Positions 24,942 through 31,974 of a stretch of DNA of 31,974 bases are shown here, one piece after another. Under the pieces are notes generated by a model, which did no database searches, was not told where the DNA came from, and worked only from the letters and a program-made list of their open reading frames with translations. Position 1 is the stretch's first letter; the number at the start of each line of letters is the position of its first letter. Origin of the DNA: QFOX01 sp044237845 (lineage in GTDB: Bacteria; Pseudomonadota; Alphaproteobacteria; Rickettsiales; UBA3002); NCBI GenBank assembly GCA_044237845.1, contig JBIIEL010000022.1, positions 1 through 31,974 on the forward strand. The letters run 5' to 3'. A program made the position numbers and the translations under genes.

Positions 24942-25578
24942 GTGCATCTGCCTGTTGTAGTGGGTGCGCGGCGACAAATGCAGGGAGTGCCTCGCAGGCT
25001 TCCACGATGCGATTGATGGTGGGGTATGGCGCAAGGTCAAGCTTCCAGCGACGCGCGCCGAACATTTGTGGCACCAGGCAGCAATCTGCCATCGTCGGCA
25101 CATCGCCCACACAGAATTTTCCGGTATAGGGCGAGGTCGCCAGAATCTGCTCCAGCGTGTCGAAGCCTTCTTTGATCCAGTGCTTGATGAAGGCGACCGC
25201 CGCCTCTTCGCTCTGCGCCATTTCACCTTGCAGATATTTGCGCACCTTGAGGTTGCCCAGCGGCGAAATATCCGCCGCCACCCACAACGACAACGCACGA
25301 ATATGCGCCCTGTCGAGCGCGTCGCCGGGCAGCAGCTTATGCGTGTTGGGGTAGGCTTCGTCGAGATATTCCATGATCGCAAGCGACTGGCTGATTCGGT
25401 GCCCCGCATCTACCAGCGTCGGCACGTTGCGTTGCGCACTCACCTTTGCATAGGCGTCGGATTTCTGCTCGCCCTTGGTGAGGTCCACATAATGCATCTC
25501 CGGCGTCAACCCCTTCAGGTTCAGGGCAATGCGCACCCGATAGGAGGTGGAGGACTGGAAGAAGCTGTAGAGTTGCAC
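24934..25578 (-). CDS. maiA: Maleylacetoacetate isomerase (zeta-class GST)
   Basis: A 214-residue glutathione-dependent isomerase converting maleylacetoacetate to fumarylacetoacetate in tyrosine degradation. It has the N-terminal thioredoxin-like domain with the zeta-class motif SSTSYRVRIALNLKG at residues 9-23, where the serines contact glutathione. QRNVPTLVD and ISQSLAIMEYLDE follow, then the helical C-terminal domain with VGDVPTMADCCLVPQ. The start codon is GTG at 25578, directly abutting the fahA stop (TAGGTG), so translation is probably coupled. It is the last gene of the hpd-hmgA-fahA-maiA run and converges on the propeller gene. Confidence 0.94.
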   Translation of the reverse strand: MQLYSFFQSSTSYRVRIALNLKGLTPEMHYVDLTKGEQKSDAYAKVSAQRNVPTLVDAGHRISQSLAIMEYLDEAYPNTHKLLPGDALDRAHIRALSLWVAADISPLGNLKVRKYLQGEMAQSEEAAVAFIKHWIKEGFDTLEQILATSPYTGKFCVGDVPTMADCCLVPQMFGARRWKLDLAPYPTINRIVEACEALPAFVAAHPLQQADAPK

Positions 25579-26580
25579 CTACGCCGCCTTTTTCGCGTAG
25601 GCGTATTGCACCAGTTTCTGGCTGATAGCACCGAAAATGCTTTTGCCTTCTTTGTCGAGCATCTCGATCCGCACGCGCTCACCAAATTTCATAAACGGCG
25701 TTTTCACCTCGCCCGTGCTGAGCTTCTCCAGCGTCTGCTGCTCCACAATGCACGACGATCCAACAGAGGTGTCTTTGTTCGAAACCGTGCCGGAACCGAC
25801 CACCGTGCCTGCCGTCAAACGACGGGTTTTCGCGGCATGTGCAATCAGCGTGGGGAAGTCGAACACCATGTCGACGCCTGCATTTGGCTTACCGAAAAGC
25901 ACATCGCCGCGATGGGTGATGAGCGGTAGATGCACCTTGCCGCCGTCCCACGCGTCGCCCAGCTCGTCCGGAGTCACCGCGACCGGCGAGAAGGCACAGG
26001 TCGGTTTGCAGTTCACGAAGCCGAAGCCTTTTTGCAGTTCTTCCTTCGCCATGTAGCGCAGCGACACATCGTTCACCAGCATCAGCAGCTTCACGTGTTT
26101 ACGCGCATCTGCCGGGGTGATGCCCATCGGCACGTCGTCCGTCACCACGGTCACCTCGGCCTCGAAGTCGATGCCCCAGGATTCATCCGCCAGTTCGATA
26201 TCGTCCGTCGGCCCGACAAAACTATCCGACAGGCCTTGATACATCAGCGGGTCTGTCCAAAAGCTCGGCGGCATCTCGACACCGCGCGCGCGGCGCACCA
26301 GCTCCACATGGTTCACGTAGGCCGAACCATCCACCCACTGATAGGCGCGCGGCAGTGGTGCGGCGCATTTGGTTGTGTCGAACACAATCGCGCCCGTTAC
26401 TTTACCTGCATTGAGGTCAGCATAAAGCACCCCAAGCTTCGGCGAGAGATTCGCCCAATCATCAAGCGCGGCTTGCATTGTCGGCGCGATGCTGGCGGCG
26501 CTCACCGCCTTGGTGAGGTCGCGGCTGACGACGTGCAGCGCACCGTCGCGCGTGCCATTTTTAAGGGTAGCAAGTTTCAT
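25579..26580 (-). CDS. fahA: Fumarylacetoacetate hydrolase family protein, fumarylacetoacetase
   Basis: A 333-residue metal-dependent hydrolase cleaving fumarylacetoacetate to fumarate and acetoacetate, the last step of tyrosine breakdown. The FAH core is clear: DDIELADESWGIDFEAEV carries the metal-binding glutamates, followed by MLVNDVSLR with the conserved Asp. LTAGTVVGSGTVSNKD is a late catalytic-site loop. It is shorter than the animal enzyme (about 420) and matches the bacterial single-domain group. AGGAGT lies 5 nt before the ATG, and 12 bp separate it from hmgA. Neighbours on both sides belong to the same pathway, which supports the specific substrate over other FAH-family activities. 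Confidence 0.93.
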   Translation of the reverse strand: MKLATLKNGTRDGALHVVSRDLTKAVSAASIAPTMQAALDDWANLSPKLGVLYADLNAGKVTGAIVFDTTKCAAPLPRAYQWVDGSAYVNHVELVRRARGVEMPPSFWTDPLMYQGLSDSFVGPTDDIELADESWGIDFEAEVTVVTDDVPMGITPADARKHVKLLMLVNDVSLRYMAKEELQKGFGFVNCKPTCAFSPVAVTPDELGDAWDGGKVHLPLITHRGDVLFGKPNAGVDMVFDFPTLIAHAAKTRRLTAGTVVGSGTVSNKDTSVGSSCIVEQQTLEKLSTGEVKTPFMKFGERVRIEMLDKEGKSIFGAISQKLVQYAYAKKAA

Positions 26581-26592
26581 GAGTGACTCCTG

Positions 26593-27738
26593 TTATTCTT
26601 TCCAGCTCTCCGTATAGCCCTTCCACTCGGAGGATTCAATCTCCGGTGCGATATCCACCGCATCGCGCGTGTCGACCATCACCGCCACTTCGTCGAGCAT
26701 CTTGATTGGGTCGGTCGGTTTGCGGTTTTTATCCGCCTCCTCCGCCAAGCGGAACGCCTTGGGGTGCGGCCCATGCGCGAAGCCCATCGGGTGCAGCGTC
26801 GCCATGCCGGGGTGGATATTGTCGCGGCTGAAGAACTGGCCGTGGTGGTAGAAAATAATCTCATCGAAATCGTTGTTCGAATGGTAGAACGGCACTTTCA
26901 GTGCGCCGGGGTCCATCTCCGCCGGGCGCGGCGCGAAGGTACACACGATAAAGCGGTTGCCCACAAACGTGGTGTGTGCGGATGGCGGAAGGTGGTAACG
27001 GTGGCTCATCAGCGGCCTAAACTCGCGCCAGTTGATTTTTACCGGCAGGTTATCGCCGTGCCAGCCCGTTACATCCAGCGGGTTGAACGGATAGGTCACG
27101 GTGGAGAACTGGCCGCGATGGCGCATCACCACTTTCCATTCCTTCTCGTCCATCTGGTCGCGGTAGGCCTCGTTCAGCTCCGGCACATCCAGCATCGCCG
27201 GGTCGAAAATCGCGTGCTCGCCCACCATGCCCTTATCCGGCAGGCGGTAGCCATCGCCCTTCGACTCGATGAGAATAATCTGCGCCGTGCCTTTCGCAGT
27301 CACGCGCCATTTGGCGCCGCGCGGCATGGTGATGTAGTCCCCCGCCGTGAAGGCCATATGGCCGAAATCACAGTAAAGGTCGCCCTCACCTGCGTGGATG
27401 AACAGCAGTTCGTCGCCATCGGCATTGGTCACCAAATGATCCATCGCGCCCGAGATCTGCCAGTAGCGCATGCTCATCGTGCCGTTATGGAACATTGGGA
27501 CTGCTGCCCAAGGGCTAGTGCTGCTCGCGGTGAATTTGGTGAGGTCATACGCACGGGGGCGCAGCTCGCCCTCCCACGCAATCCACCCCGTAGGTTTATG
27601 GGTGTGGTGCAGCTGGGTGACGGGGCCGAAGAACCCCTCGCGCCCGAACTCGCGTTCATACGTGCCCTTCGGCAGATCGCAGTGCGACTGGCGCGACGCC
27701 GTACCCGCCACGCGGGGGAAAGTGATGTATTTTCTCAT
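26593..27738 (-). CDS. hmgA: Homogentisate 1,2-dioxygenase
   Basis: A 381-residue non-haem iron enzyme opening the ring of homogentisate to maleylacetoacetate. It belongs to the shorter bacterial branch (about 380 residues against about 430-445 in the classical form). Cupin-like metal motifs lie in the second half: YHSNNDFDEIIFYHHG with His and acidic ligands, and LHPMGFAHGPHPKAF with further histidines. The N-terminal half contains RQSHCDLPKGTYEREFGREGF and HTHKPTGW. AGAGG lies upstream of the ATG. Between it and hpd is a 61-bp palindromic repeat, so the two genes may still be cotranscribed across it. Confidence 0.94.
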   Translation of the reverse strand: MRKYITFPRVAGTASRQSHCDLPKGTYEREFGREGFFGPVTQLHHTHKPTGWIAWEGELRPRAYDLTKFTASSTSPWAAVPMFHNGTMSMRYWQISGAMDHLVTNADGDELLFIHAGEGDLYCDFGHMAFTAGDYITMPRGAKWRVTAKGTAQIILIESKGDGYRLPDKGMVGEHAIFDPAMLDVPELNEAYRDQMDEKEWKVVMRHRGQFSTVTYPFNPLDVTGWHGDNLPVKINWREFRPLMSHRYHLPPSAHTTFVGNRFIVCTFAPRPAEMDPGALKVPFYHSNNDFDEIIFYHHGQFFSRDNIHPGMATLHPMGFAHGPHPKAFRLAEEADKNRKPTDPIKMLDEVAVMVDTRDAVDIAPEIESSEWKGYTESWKE

Positions 27739-27754
27739 GCTATCCTCTCTTTAT

Positions 27755-27815
27755 TGTCATTCCTGCAAAAGCAGGAATCTACTTGAAGGAGATCCCCGCT
27801 TTCGCGGGGATGACA
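27755..27815. repeat. Two-hairpin dispersed repeat, 61 bp
   Basis: A second full copy of the element at 1157-1218, in the same orientation on the plus strand. It begins TGTCAT and ends ATGACA; the left hairpin is ATTCCTGC/GCAGGAAT and the right hairpin ATCCCCGC/GCGGGGAT with loop TTTC. Several base changes within stems are compensated, so pairing is preserved. It fills the hpd-hmgA intergenic region and would be transcribed with them. Confidence 0.85.
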
Positions 27816-27832
27816 AAATAAATGACTCTGGC

Positions 27833-28930
27833 TTAAATCACACCGCGCTTGAGCTGGTCTTCCTCAATCGAAACGAACAGCGCGCGGAAATTGCCTTCGC
27901 CGAAGCCTTCGTCCCCCTTACGCTGGATGATTTCGTAGAAGATTGGGCCGATGACGGTGTTGGTGAAGATTTGCAGCAGAATTCCACCATCGTTCGCGCC
28001 CGGTTTGCTCTCCGGCGCGCCGTCGATGAGGATGCCGTTTTTCTTGAGGCGCGCGAGGTCCTCGTTCTGCCAAGGCAGACGCTTAGTAATACCGTCGTAG
28101 TACGTATCCGGCGGCGGCACCATGAAGGCCACATTGCGCTCCTTCAGCGTTTCCACGGTGGTGTAAATATCGTCGGTCGCCAGCGCGATATGCTGGATCC
28201 CCTCGCCTTTATACTGGCGCAGATATTCTTCGATCTGCGATTTGTCGTCCGACGATTCGTTGATCGGGATACGGATTTTACCGCAAGGCGAGGTCATCGC
28301 CTTTGATTTGAGGCCGGTGAGTTTGCCCTCGATGTCGAAGTAACGGATCTCGCGGAAGTTAAACAGCTTCTCGTAGAAATCCGCCCATTTCTCCATGTTG
28401 CCACGTTCCACATTGTTGGTCAGGTGGTCGATATAGGTGAGGCCATGGCCATGCGGGCGCTGATTGACGCCTGCGAGTGGCACGAAGTCGATGTCGTAGA
28501 TGCTCTGCTCGCCGTAGCGATCGACCAGATAAATCAAGCTGCCGCCGATACCAACGATGGCAGGAATCGCCAGCTCCATCGGCCCCGCGTTGCTTTCGAC
28601 CACTTCCGCACCGAGAGATTTCGCGCGCTCAATGGCTTTCTTTGCGTCCTTCACCCGAAACGCCATCGCATTCGCCGAGGGGCCATGCGCCTTATAGAAC
28701 GCTTCCGCGTGGCTGTTCGGCTGCGCGTTGAGGATGAAATTCACATCGCCCTGACGCCAGAGATACACTTCTTTCGAGCGGTGCTTGGCGATTTTCTCGA
28801 AGCCGAGCGTGGTGAATAATTTTTCCAACTCTGCTGGATTCTGGCTGGCATATTCGACGAATTCAAATCCGTCGGTGCCCATGGGGTTGATATCGCTGTC
28901 GTTGATTTCTTTCATTGCTGCTTGCGCCAT
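27833..28930 (-). CDS. hpd: 4-Hydroxyphenylpyruvate dioxygenase
   Basis: A 365-residue iron enzyme converting 4-hydroxyphenylpyruvate to homogentisate with loss of CO2. Two vicinal-oxygen-chelate halves are visible. The iron ligands of the facial triad are H169 (TYIDHLTNN), H247 (GIQHIALAT) and E333 (FYEIIQRKG). The C-terminal RKGDEGFGEGNFRALF is the family's closing helix. The start at 28930 is fixed by AAGGAG 6 nt upstream; the frame is open to 28990 without a ribosome site. It is the first gene of the minus-strand tyrosine-degradation run and is divergent from phhA. Confidence 0.96.
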   Translation of the reverse strand: MAQAAMKEINDSDINPMGTDGFEFVEYASQNPAELEKLFTTLGFEKIAKHRSKEVYLWRQGDVNFILNAQPNSHAEAFYKAHGPSANAMAFRVKDAKKAIERAKSLGAEVVESNAGPMELAIPAIVGIGGSLIYLVDRYGEQSIYDIDFVPLAGVNQRPHGHGLTYIDHLTNNVERGNMEKWADFYEKLFNFREIRYFDIEGKLTGLKSKAMTSPCGKIRIPINESSDDKSQIEEYLRQYKGEGIQHIALATDDIYTTVETLKERNVAFMVPPPDTYYDGITKRLPWQNEDLARLKKNGILIDGAPESKPGANDGGILLQIFTNTVIGPIFYEIIQRKGDEGFGEGNFRALFVSIEEDQLKRGVI

Positions 28931-28961
28931 GACGTTCTCCTTACGCGTGAAAGTGGCAGGC

Positions 28962-28990
28962 ACCATAGCCTCAGCGCCCGCCTTGCGCAA
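28962..28990 (-). promoter_or_regulatory. Candidate promoter of the hpd-hmgA-fahA-maiA run
   Basis: On the minus strand TTGCGC (28990-28985) and TATGGT (28967-28962) are separated by 17 bp, placing transcription start near 28955, about 25 nt before the hpd ribosome-binding region. The rest of the 227-bp hpd-phhA gap presumably holds the phhA promoter, but I see no convincing boxes there and no clear operator. Confidence 0.4.
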
Positions 28991-29157
28991 CCCCCAAAAG
29001 GGTGCAAAAGCGCTGGATATCAGGTGCCGTAGTGCTATAGTCGAAGGAGTTAAGGCTTAACATCTCACCCCGGGCATGGCTTGAGCAAAGTCAATGCAGC
29101 ACCCCTGATTGCCTCCCAGTATGGAGCGTCTTGTGCTACATTCGCCCGGAGAACGGT

Positions 29158-30006
29158 ATGGTTGTGCTTAAGGAAGTGAATATTCAGCTACGCGGCGATT
29201 ATGCCCACGCTAACGCCGATGGCACCATTGATTTCTCGTGGGATCGCCTTACGGAGGAAGACCACGCCATGTGGCGCTTTCTCTATAACCGCTCGATGCC
29301 GATTATCGCCGGGCGGGCGTGCAAGGAATATCTCGACGGCATCAAGGCGCTCGACTTCGAGAATGAGCCGGGCATTCCGCATTTCGACCGGGTGAACGAA
29401 AAGCTGATGAAACTCACCGGCTGGCAGATGGTCTGGGTGCCAGGCCTCGTCGCACCGGAGCCGTTCTTTGAAATGCTCGCCAATCGCAAATTCCCGATGA
29501 CGACGTTTATCCGCAAACCGCACGAGGTGGATTATCTGCAGGAGCCCGACCTCTTCCACGAGATGTTCGGCCATATCACCATGCTCGCCAACCCGCTGTT
29601 TGCGGATTATTCCTGCGAGTTCGGCAAGGGCGGCACCAAGGCGCACCGGCTTGGCTACCTGCCCTATCTCGAATCGCTCTATTGGCACACCATCGAATTC
29701 GGCCTCATCAACACGCCGGATGGGCGGCGGATTTATGGTGGTGGCATCACCTCCTCCCCTGGCGAGTCGGTGCATTGCCTGAGTGAAAAAGCCACCCATG
29801 TGGCCTATGACGTAAAGCGCATCATGCGCCAGAAATACCGCATCGACAGCTTCCAGCATCATTACTTCGTGATCGACAGTTTCGAGCAGCTGCTGGAGAG
29901 CACACGGCCAGACTTCACGCCATATTACGAGGAAGTGAGCAAGCTGCCCGCGGTTGGCATCGAAGAACTACTGCCGACGGATGTGATTATCCAACACGCG
30001 GTTTAG
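29158..30006 (+). CDS. phhA: Phenylalanine 4-monooxygenase
   Basis: A 282-residue pterin-dependent iron enzyme hydroxylating phenylalanine to tyrosine. It is the single-domain bacterial form without the regulatory ACT domain of animal enzymes. Iron ligands are H134 and H139 in DLFHEMFGHITML and E180 in YWHTIEFGL. RKPHEVDYLQEPD precedes them and GGGITSSPGES lies in the pterin/substrate region. The ATG at 29158 has GGAGA upstream and is preferred over one at 29131. It feeds the divergently transcribed tyrosine-degradation genes. A pterin recycling dehydratase (phhB) is not seen in the window. Confidence 0.94.
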   Translation: MVVLKEVNIQLRGDYAHANADGTIDFSWDRLTEEDHAMWRFLYNRSMPIIAGRACKEYLDGIKALDFENEPGIPHFDRVNEKLMKLTGWQMVWVPGLVAPEPFFEMLANRKFPMTTFIRKPHEVDYLQEPDLFHEMFGHITMLANPLFADYSCEFGKGGTKAHRLGYLPYLESLYWHTIEFGLINTPDGRRIYGGGITSSPGESVHCLSEKATHVAYDVKRIMRQKYRIDSFQHHYFVIDSFEQLLESTRPDFTPYYEEVSKLPAVGIEELLPTDVIIQHAV

Positions 30007-30078
30007 CGTTAGCAAAACCCCAAATTCTATTGCCAAGCGCTTATCGTTCGTTATTCTCCTGACAACACAGGGGAATCT

Positions 30079-31065
30079 ATGCGTTTTGAAGAAAGCGACA
30101 ACTCAGCGCCCAGTCGGTTGGATTTCGTGCCGCGCGAGCGCCGCAATCAAGGGCAACAGCTTGTTACCTTTTCTCTGCTCATTATCGCGTTTGTCCTACT
30201 GTTTGGCTATGTGCCCGCGCTGCGTGACATGGCTATCACTCCAATCCTAACAGTGATTGCTATAGCCAGCCTCTGTTTTTATGTGATTTACCGTTATCAG
30301 CAGGCGCTTGATCTGCTGATGCACACGGAATTTCAAAACCTCTTGTTCTCACAAGGCATGGTGCTTGGCTCTACCTTTTGCATGATCGTGCAGCGCGATG
30401 GAACAATTACATATGCAGGCGATGGATTAGGCGATATCTTCGGCCATACGGGCTATTCCAAATCCGCCGCACTTGAGACGCTTTTTTCCAACGGCGGCGT
30501 AGGAAAAGCCGACCGCGAACGCATCCTCGGCGCGATTTACAACAACGTTACGGATCGCATTGTATTCCATCTCACCCTACCGAATGGTGTGGAGCAAACC
30601 TATATCCTTACCCTCGAACCTTTTGCGCGACCAAGCGGCTACGTACTTTTGCGCGGCCGTGAATATCGGGGTGACCGCATGGGCACACAGATGTTGCCGG
30701 ACATGCTCCGCTCCACTTCGGCCGATAAGCTTGACCATATGTTTGCAACGACGCCTGTCGCCCACTACGCGACGGATGCGTTTGGCCGTTTTGAATATGT
30801 GAATCAGGCATTTGAAACCTGCTTGGGCTATTTTCCCGGCGAGGTGCTTGATACACGTCTGACGCTCACTTCTGCTGTCCGCCGTTTGGCTGGTCAATCC
30901 CTGTCGTATGATTACACCATCGCCGATTTTGCGGGCCACGCAACTATCGCTAATAAAGAAGGCGAGTTGATTGATTGCCTGTTGTTCCAAACCATCATTC
31001 GCGATGAGCGTGGCAAAGCTACCGGCGCCACCGGCAGCATTGTCATCGCCAACGTCATGCAGTAG
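30079..31065 (+). CDS. Membrane double-PAS sensor protein (N-terminal module of a split CckA?)
   Basis: A 328-residue protein with two transmembrane helices (about residues 31-50 and 53-72), then two PAS-like domains. The first starts near FQNLLFSQGMVLGSTFCMIV, the second near DKLDHMFATTPVAHYATDAFGRFEYVNQAFE. There is no kinase or output domain. AGGGGAA lies just before the ATG. The next gene begins 8 bp later in another frame with a further PAS domain and a CckA-type kinase core. In CckA orthologues the membrane segments, PAS domains and kinase form one chain, so this protein is probably the sensory half of a split CckA; a frameshift is the alternative. Confidence 0.75.
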   Translation: MRFEESDNSAPSRLDFVPRERRNQGQQLVTFSLLIIAFVLLFGYVPALRDMAITPILTVIAIASLCFYVIYRYQQALDLLMHTEFQNLLFSQGMVLGSTFCMIVQRDGTITYAGDGLGDIFGHTGYSKSAALETLFSNGGVGKADRERILGAIYNNVTDRIVFHLTLPNGVEQTYILTLEPFARPSGYVLLRGREYRGDRMGTQMLPDMLRSTSADKLDHMFATTPVAHYATDAFGRFEYVNQAFETCLGYFPGEVLDTRLTLTSAVRRLAGQSLSYDYTIADFAGHATIANKEGELIDCLLFQTIIRDERGKATGATGSIVIANVMQ

Positions 31066-31073
31066 ACATCTCT

Positions 31074-31974
31074 ATGCAACTTCCCCCTCCCGTCCCAAGT
31101 GGCCTTACAATTCAACGTTTTGTGGAACTCTCTCCCATTGCGCTGGTACGGCTCGACCTCAGCGGTGTCTTTGTTGAATGCAACCCCTGTTTTGCCGAAT
31201 TGATGCATGGATGGATTCCCACCAAAGGGGTCGGCAGTTTTGAAGCAATGATAGAAGAGACCGATCGCCCACGTTTTCGTGAAGCCTTCGCACAATTACT
31301 CCGTAACGAGCCCGCCCCACCCCTTTCCCTGACAGTTGTCCGCCCGGATGGCACCACGCTCGTCGCACTGACACTGATGCGGCTTATGGATCCTGCCGCC
31401 CCTGGGTTTGAGCCTATACCTGTGCTCCACCTCATCGACCAAACCGAGCAGAAAAATCTCGAGCAGCGCTTTGCCCATAGCCAGAAAATGCAAGCCGTAG
31501 GCCAACTCGCAGGCGGTGTGGCGCATGACTTTAACAACCTGCTGACCGCCATGATCGGCTTCTGCGACCTGTTACTGATGCGCCACCAGGCGGGCGACCC
31601 AAGCTTTGCTGACATCATGCAAATTAAGCAGAACGCTAACCGTGCGGCTAACCTCGTGCGGCAACTGCTCGCCTTCTCGCGCCGGCAAACCCTGCAACCC
31701 AAGAGCATCGACCTCACCGAAGTATTGGCCGAGCTTTCGAACCTCATTCGCCGCCTGATTGGTGAAAATATCCAGATGCACATGCAGCATGGGCGCGATC
31801 TTGGCATGGTGAAGGCCGACCAAGGTCAGCTCGAGCAGGTGATTATCAACCTCGCCGTCAACGCGCGTGATGCGATGAAAGACGGCGGCACCCTCACTAT
31901 TCGCACCAGCCGCGTCACGATTACATCTCAGGATTCTCTGCCGCCAGGCCTAATAGCCCCAACAGAAGACGATA
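31074..31974 (+). CDS. cckA: CckA-like histidine kinase, soluble, truncated by window edge
   Basis: Open from the ATG at 31074 to the last base, at least 300 residues; the 3' end lies outside. A PAS domain (about 12-115, starting FVELSPIALVRLDLSG) is followed by KNLEQRFAHSQKMQAVGQLAGGVA and the phospho-accepting H151 in HDFNNLLTAMIGF. Then come MQIKQNANRAANLVRQLL and the N-box INLAVNARDAM. These segments match CckA, the alphaproteobacterial kinase that controls CtrA through ChpT. No membrane segment is present, unlike standard CckA. The preceding membrane PAS gene ends 8 bp upstream. No good ribosome site precedes the ATG, suggesting translational coupling or a disrupted single gene. Confidence 0.85.
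   Translation, partial: MQLPPPVPSGLTIQRFVELSPIALVRLDLSGVFVECNPCFAELMHGWIPTKGVGSFEAMIEETDRPRFREAFAQLLRNEPAPPLSLTVVRPDGTTLVALTLMRLMDPAAPGFEPIPVLHLIDQTEQKNLEQRFAHSQKMQAVGQLAGGVAHDFNNLLTAMIGFCDLLLMRHQAGDPSFADIMQIKQNANRAANLVRQLLAFSRRQTLQPKSIDLTEVLAELSNLIRRLIGENIQMHMQHGRDLGMVKADQGQLEQVIINLAVNARDAMKDGGTLTIRTSRVTITSQDSLPPGLIAPTEDD

Noticed and set aside
24964..25929. Plus-strand frame (321 codons) opposite maiA and fahA
   Set aside because: It crosses two well-supported genes on the other strand and shows no domain pattern, only Arg/His-rich shadow sequence.
26764..27786. Plus-strand frame (340 codons) opposite hmgA
   Set aside because: Antisense to homogentisate dioxygenase and runs through the palindromic repeat; no recognisable motifs.

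Overview
The window looks like chromosomal DNA of a free-living alphaproteobacterium. The evidence is a CckA-type cell-cycle histidine kinase cut by the right edge, a deoxyhypusine-synthase-like polyamine gene beside an ornithine decarboxylase with a structured leader, a short-form homogentisate dioxygenase, and a ferredoxin with a thioredoxin-reductase-like ferredoxin reductase. Genes are tightly packed, often with 4-14 bp overlaps, and no gene-free stretch exceeds 300 bases. I see no tRNA, rRNA, CRISPR array or insertion sequence.

Layout. 1-1550: ferredoxin-NADP reductase and 2Fe-2S ferredoxin, separated by a two-hairpin dispersed repeat. 1547-2556 (minus): a nitroreductase and a translationally coupled small PD-(D/E)xK-like protein. 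2678-13666 (plus): a six-gene Pel-type exopolysaccharide operon with a GH114 lipoprotein, PelB, PelD, PelE, PelF and PelG, closed by a strong terminator. It differs from the Pseudomonas operon: there is no pelC, and the PelA counterpart is only the hydrolase domain, without the deacetylase. 13753-16328: a promoter, a foldable leader RNA, an ornithine decarboxylase and a deoxyhypusine-synthase-family protein (probably homospermidine synthesis), closed by a second terminator.

16437-19358: dicarboxylate/glutamate symporter, SecF and a PAP2-type acid phosphatase. 19355-20773 (minus): an aminotransferase with an A9 run just before an unusual C-terminal tail. 20953-22788: an ABC-F ATPase of YheS type. 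22775-24941: two divergent cell-surface genes, an O-antigen-ligase-like membrane protein and a beta-propeller protein. 24934-28930 (minus): hpd, hmgA, fahA and maiA. These genes carry 4-hydroxyphenylpyruvate to fumarate and acetoacetate. The divergent phhA (29158-30006) makes tyrosine from phenylalanine, so together they form a nearly complete phenylalanine/tyrosine degradation module lacking only an adjacent transaminase. 30079-31974: a membrane double-PAS protein, then a soluble CckA-like kinase that runs off the window; together they look like a CckA split into two genes.

The most unusual points are the pelC-less, deacetylase-less Pel operon; the ODC leader, where a three-way junction is followed directly by a strand complementary to the Shine-Dalgarno and start region; the split CckA; and copies or half-copies of one palindromic repeat family at four places. 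All function calls are by motif recognition; no searches were run.
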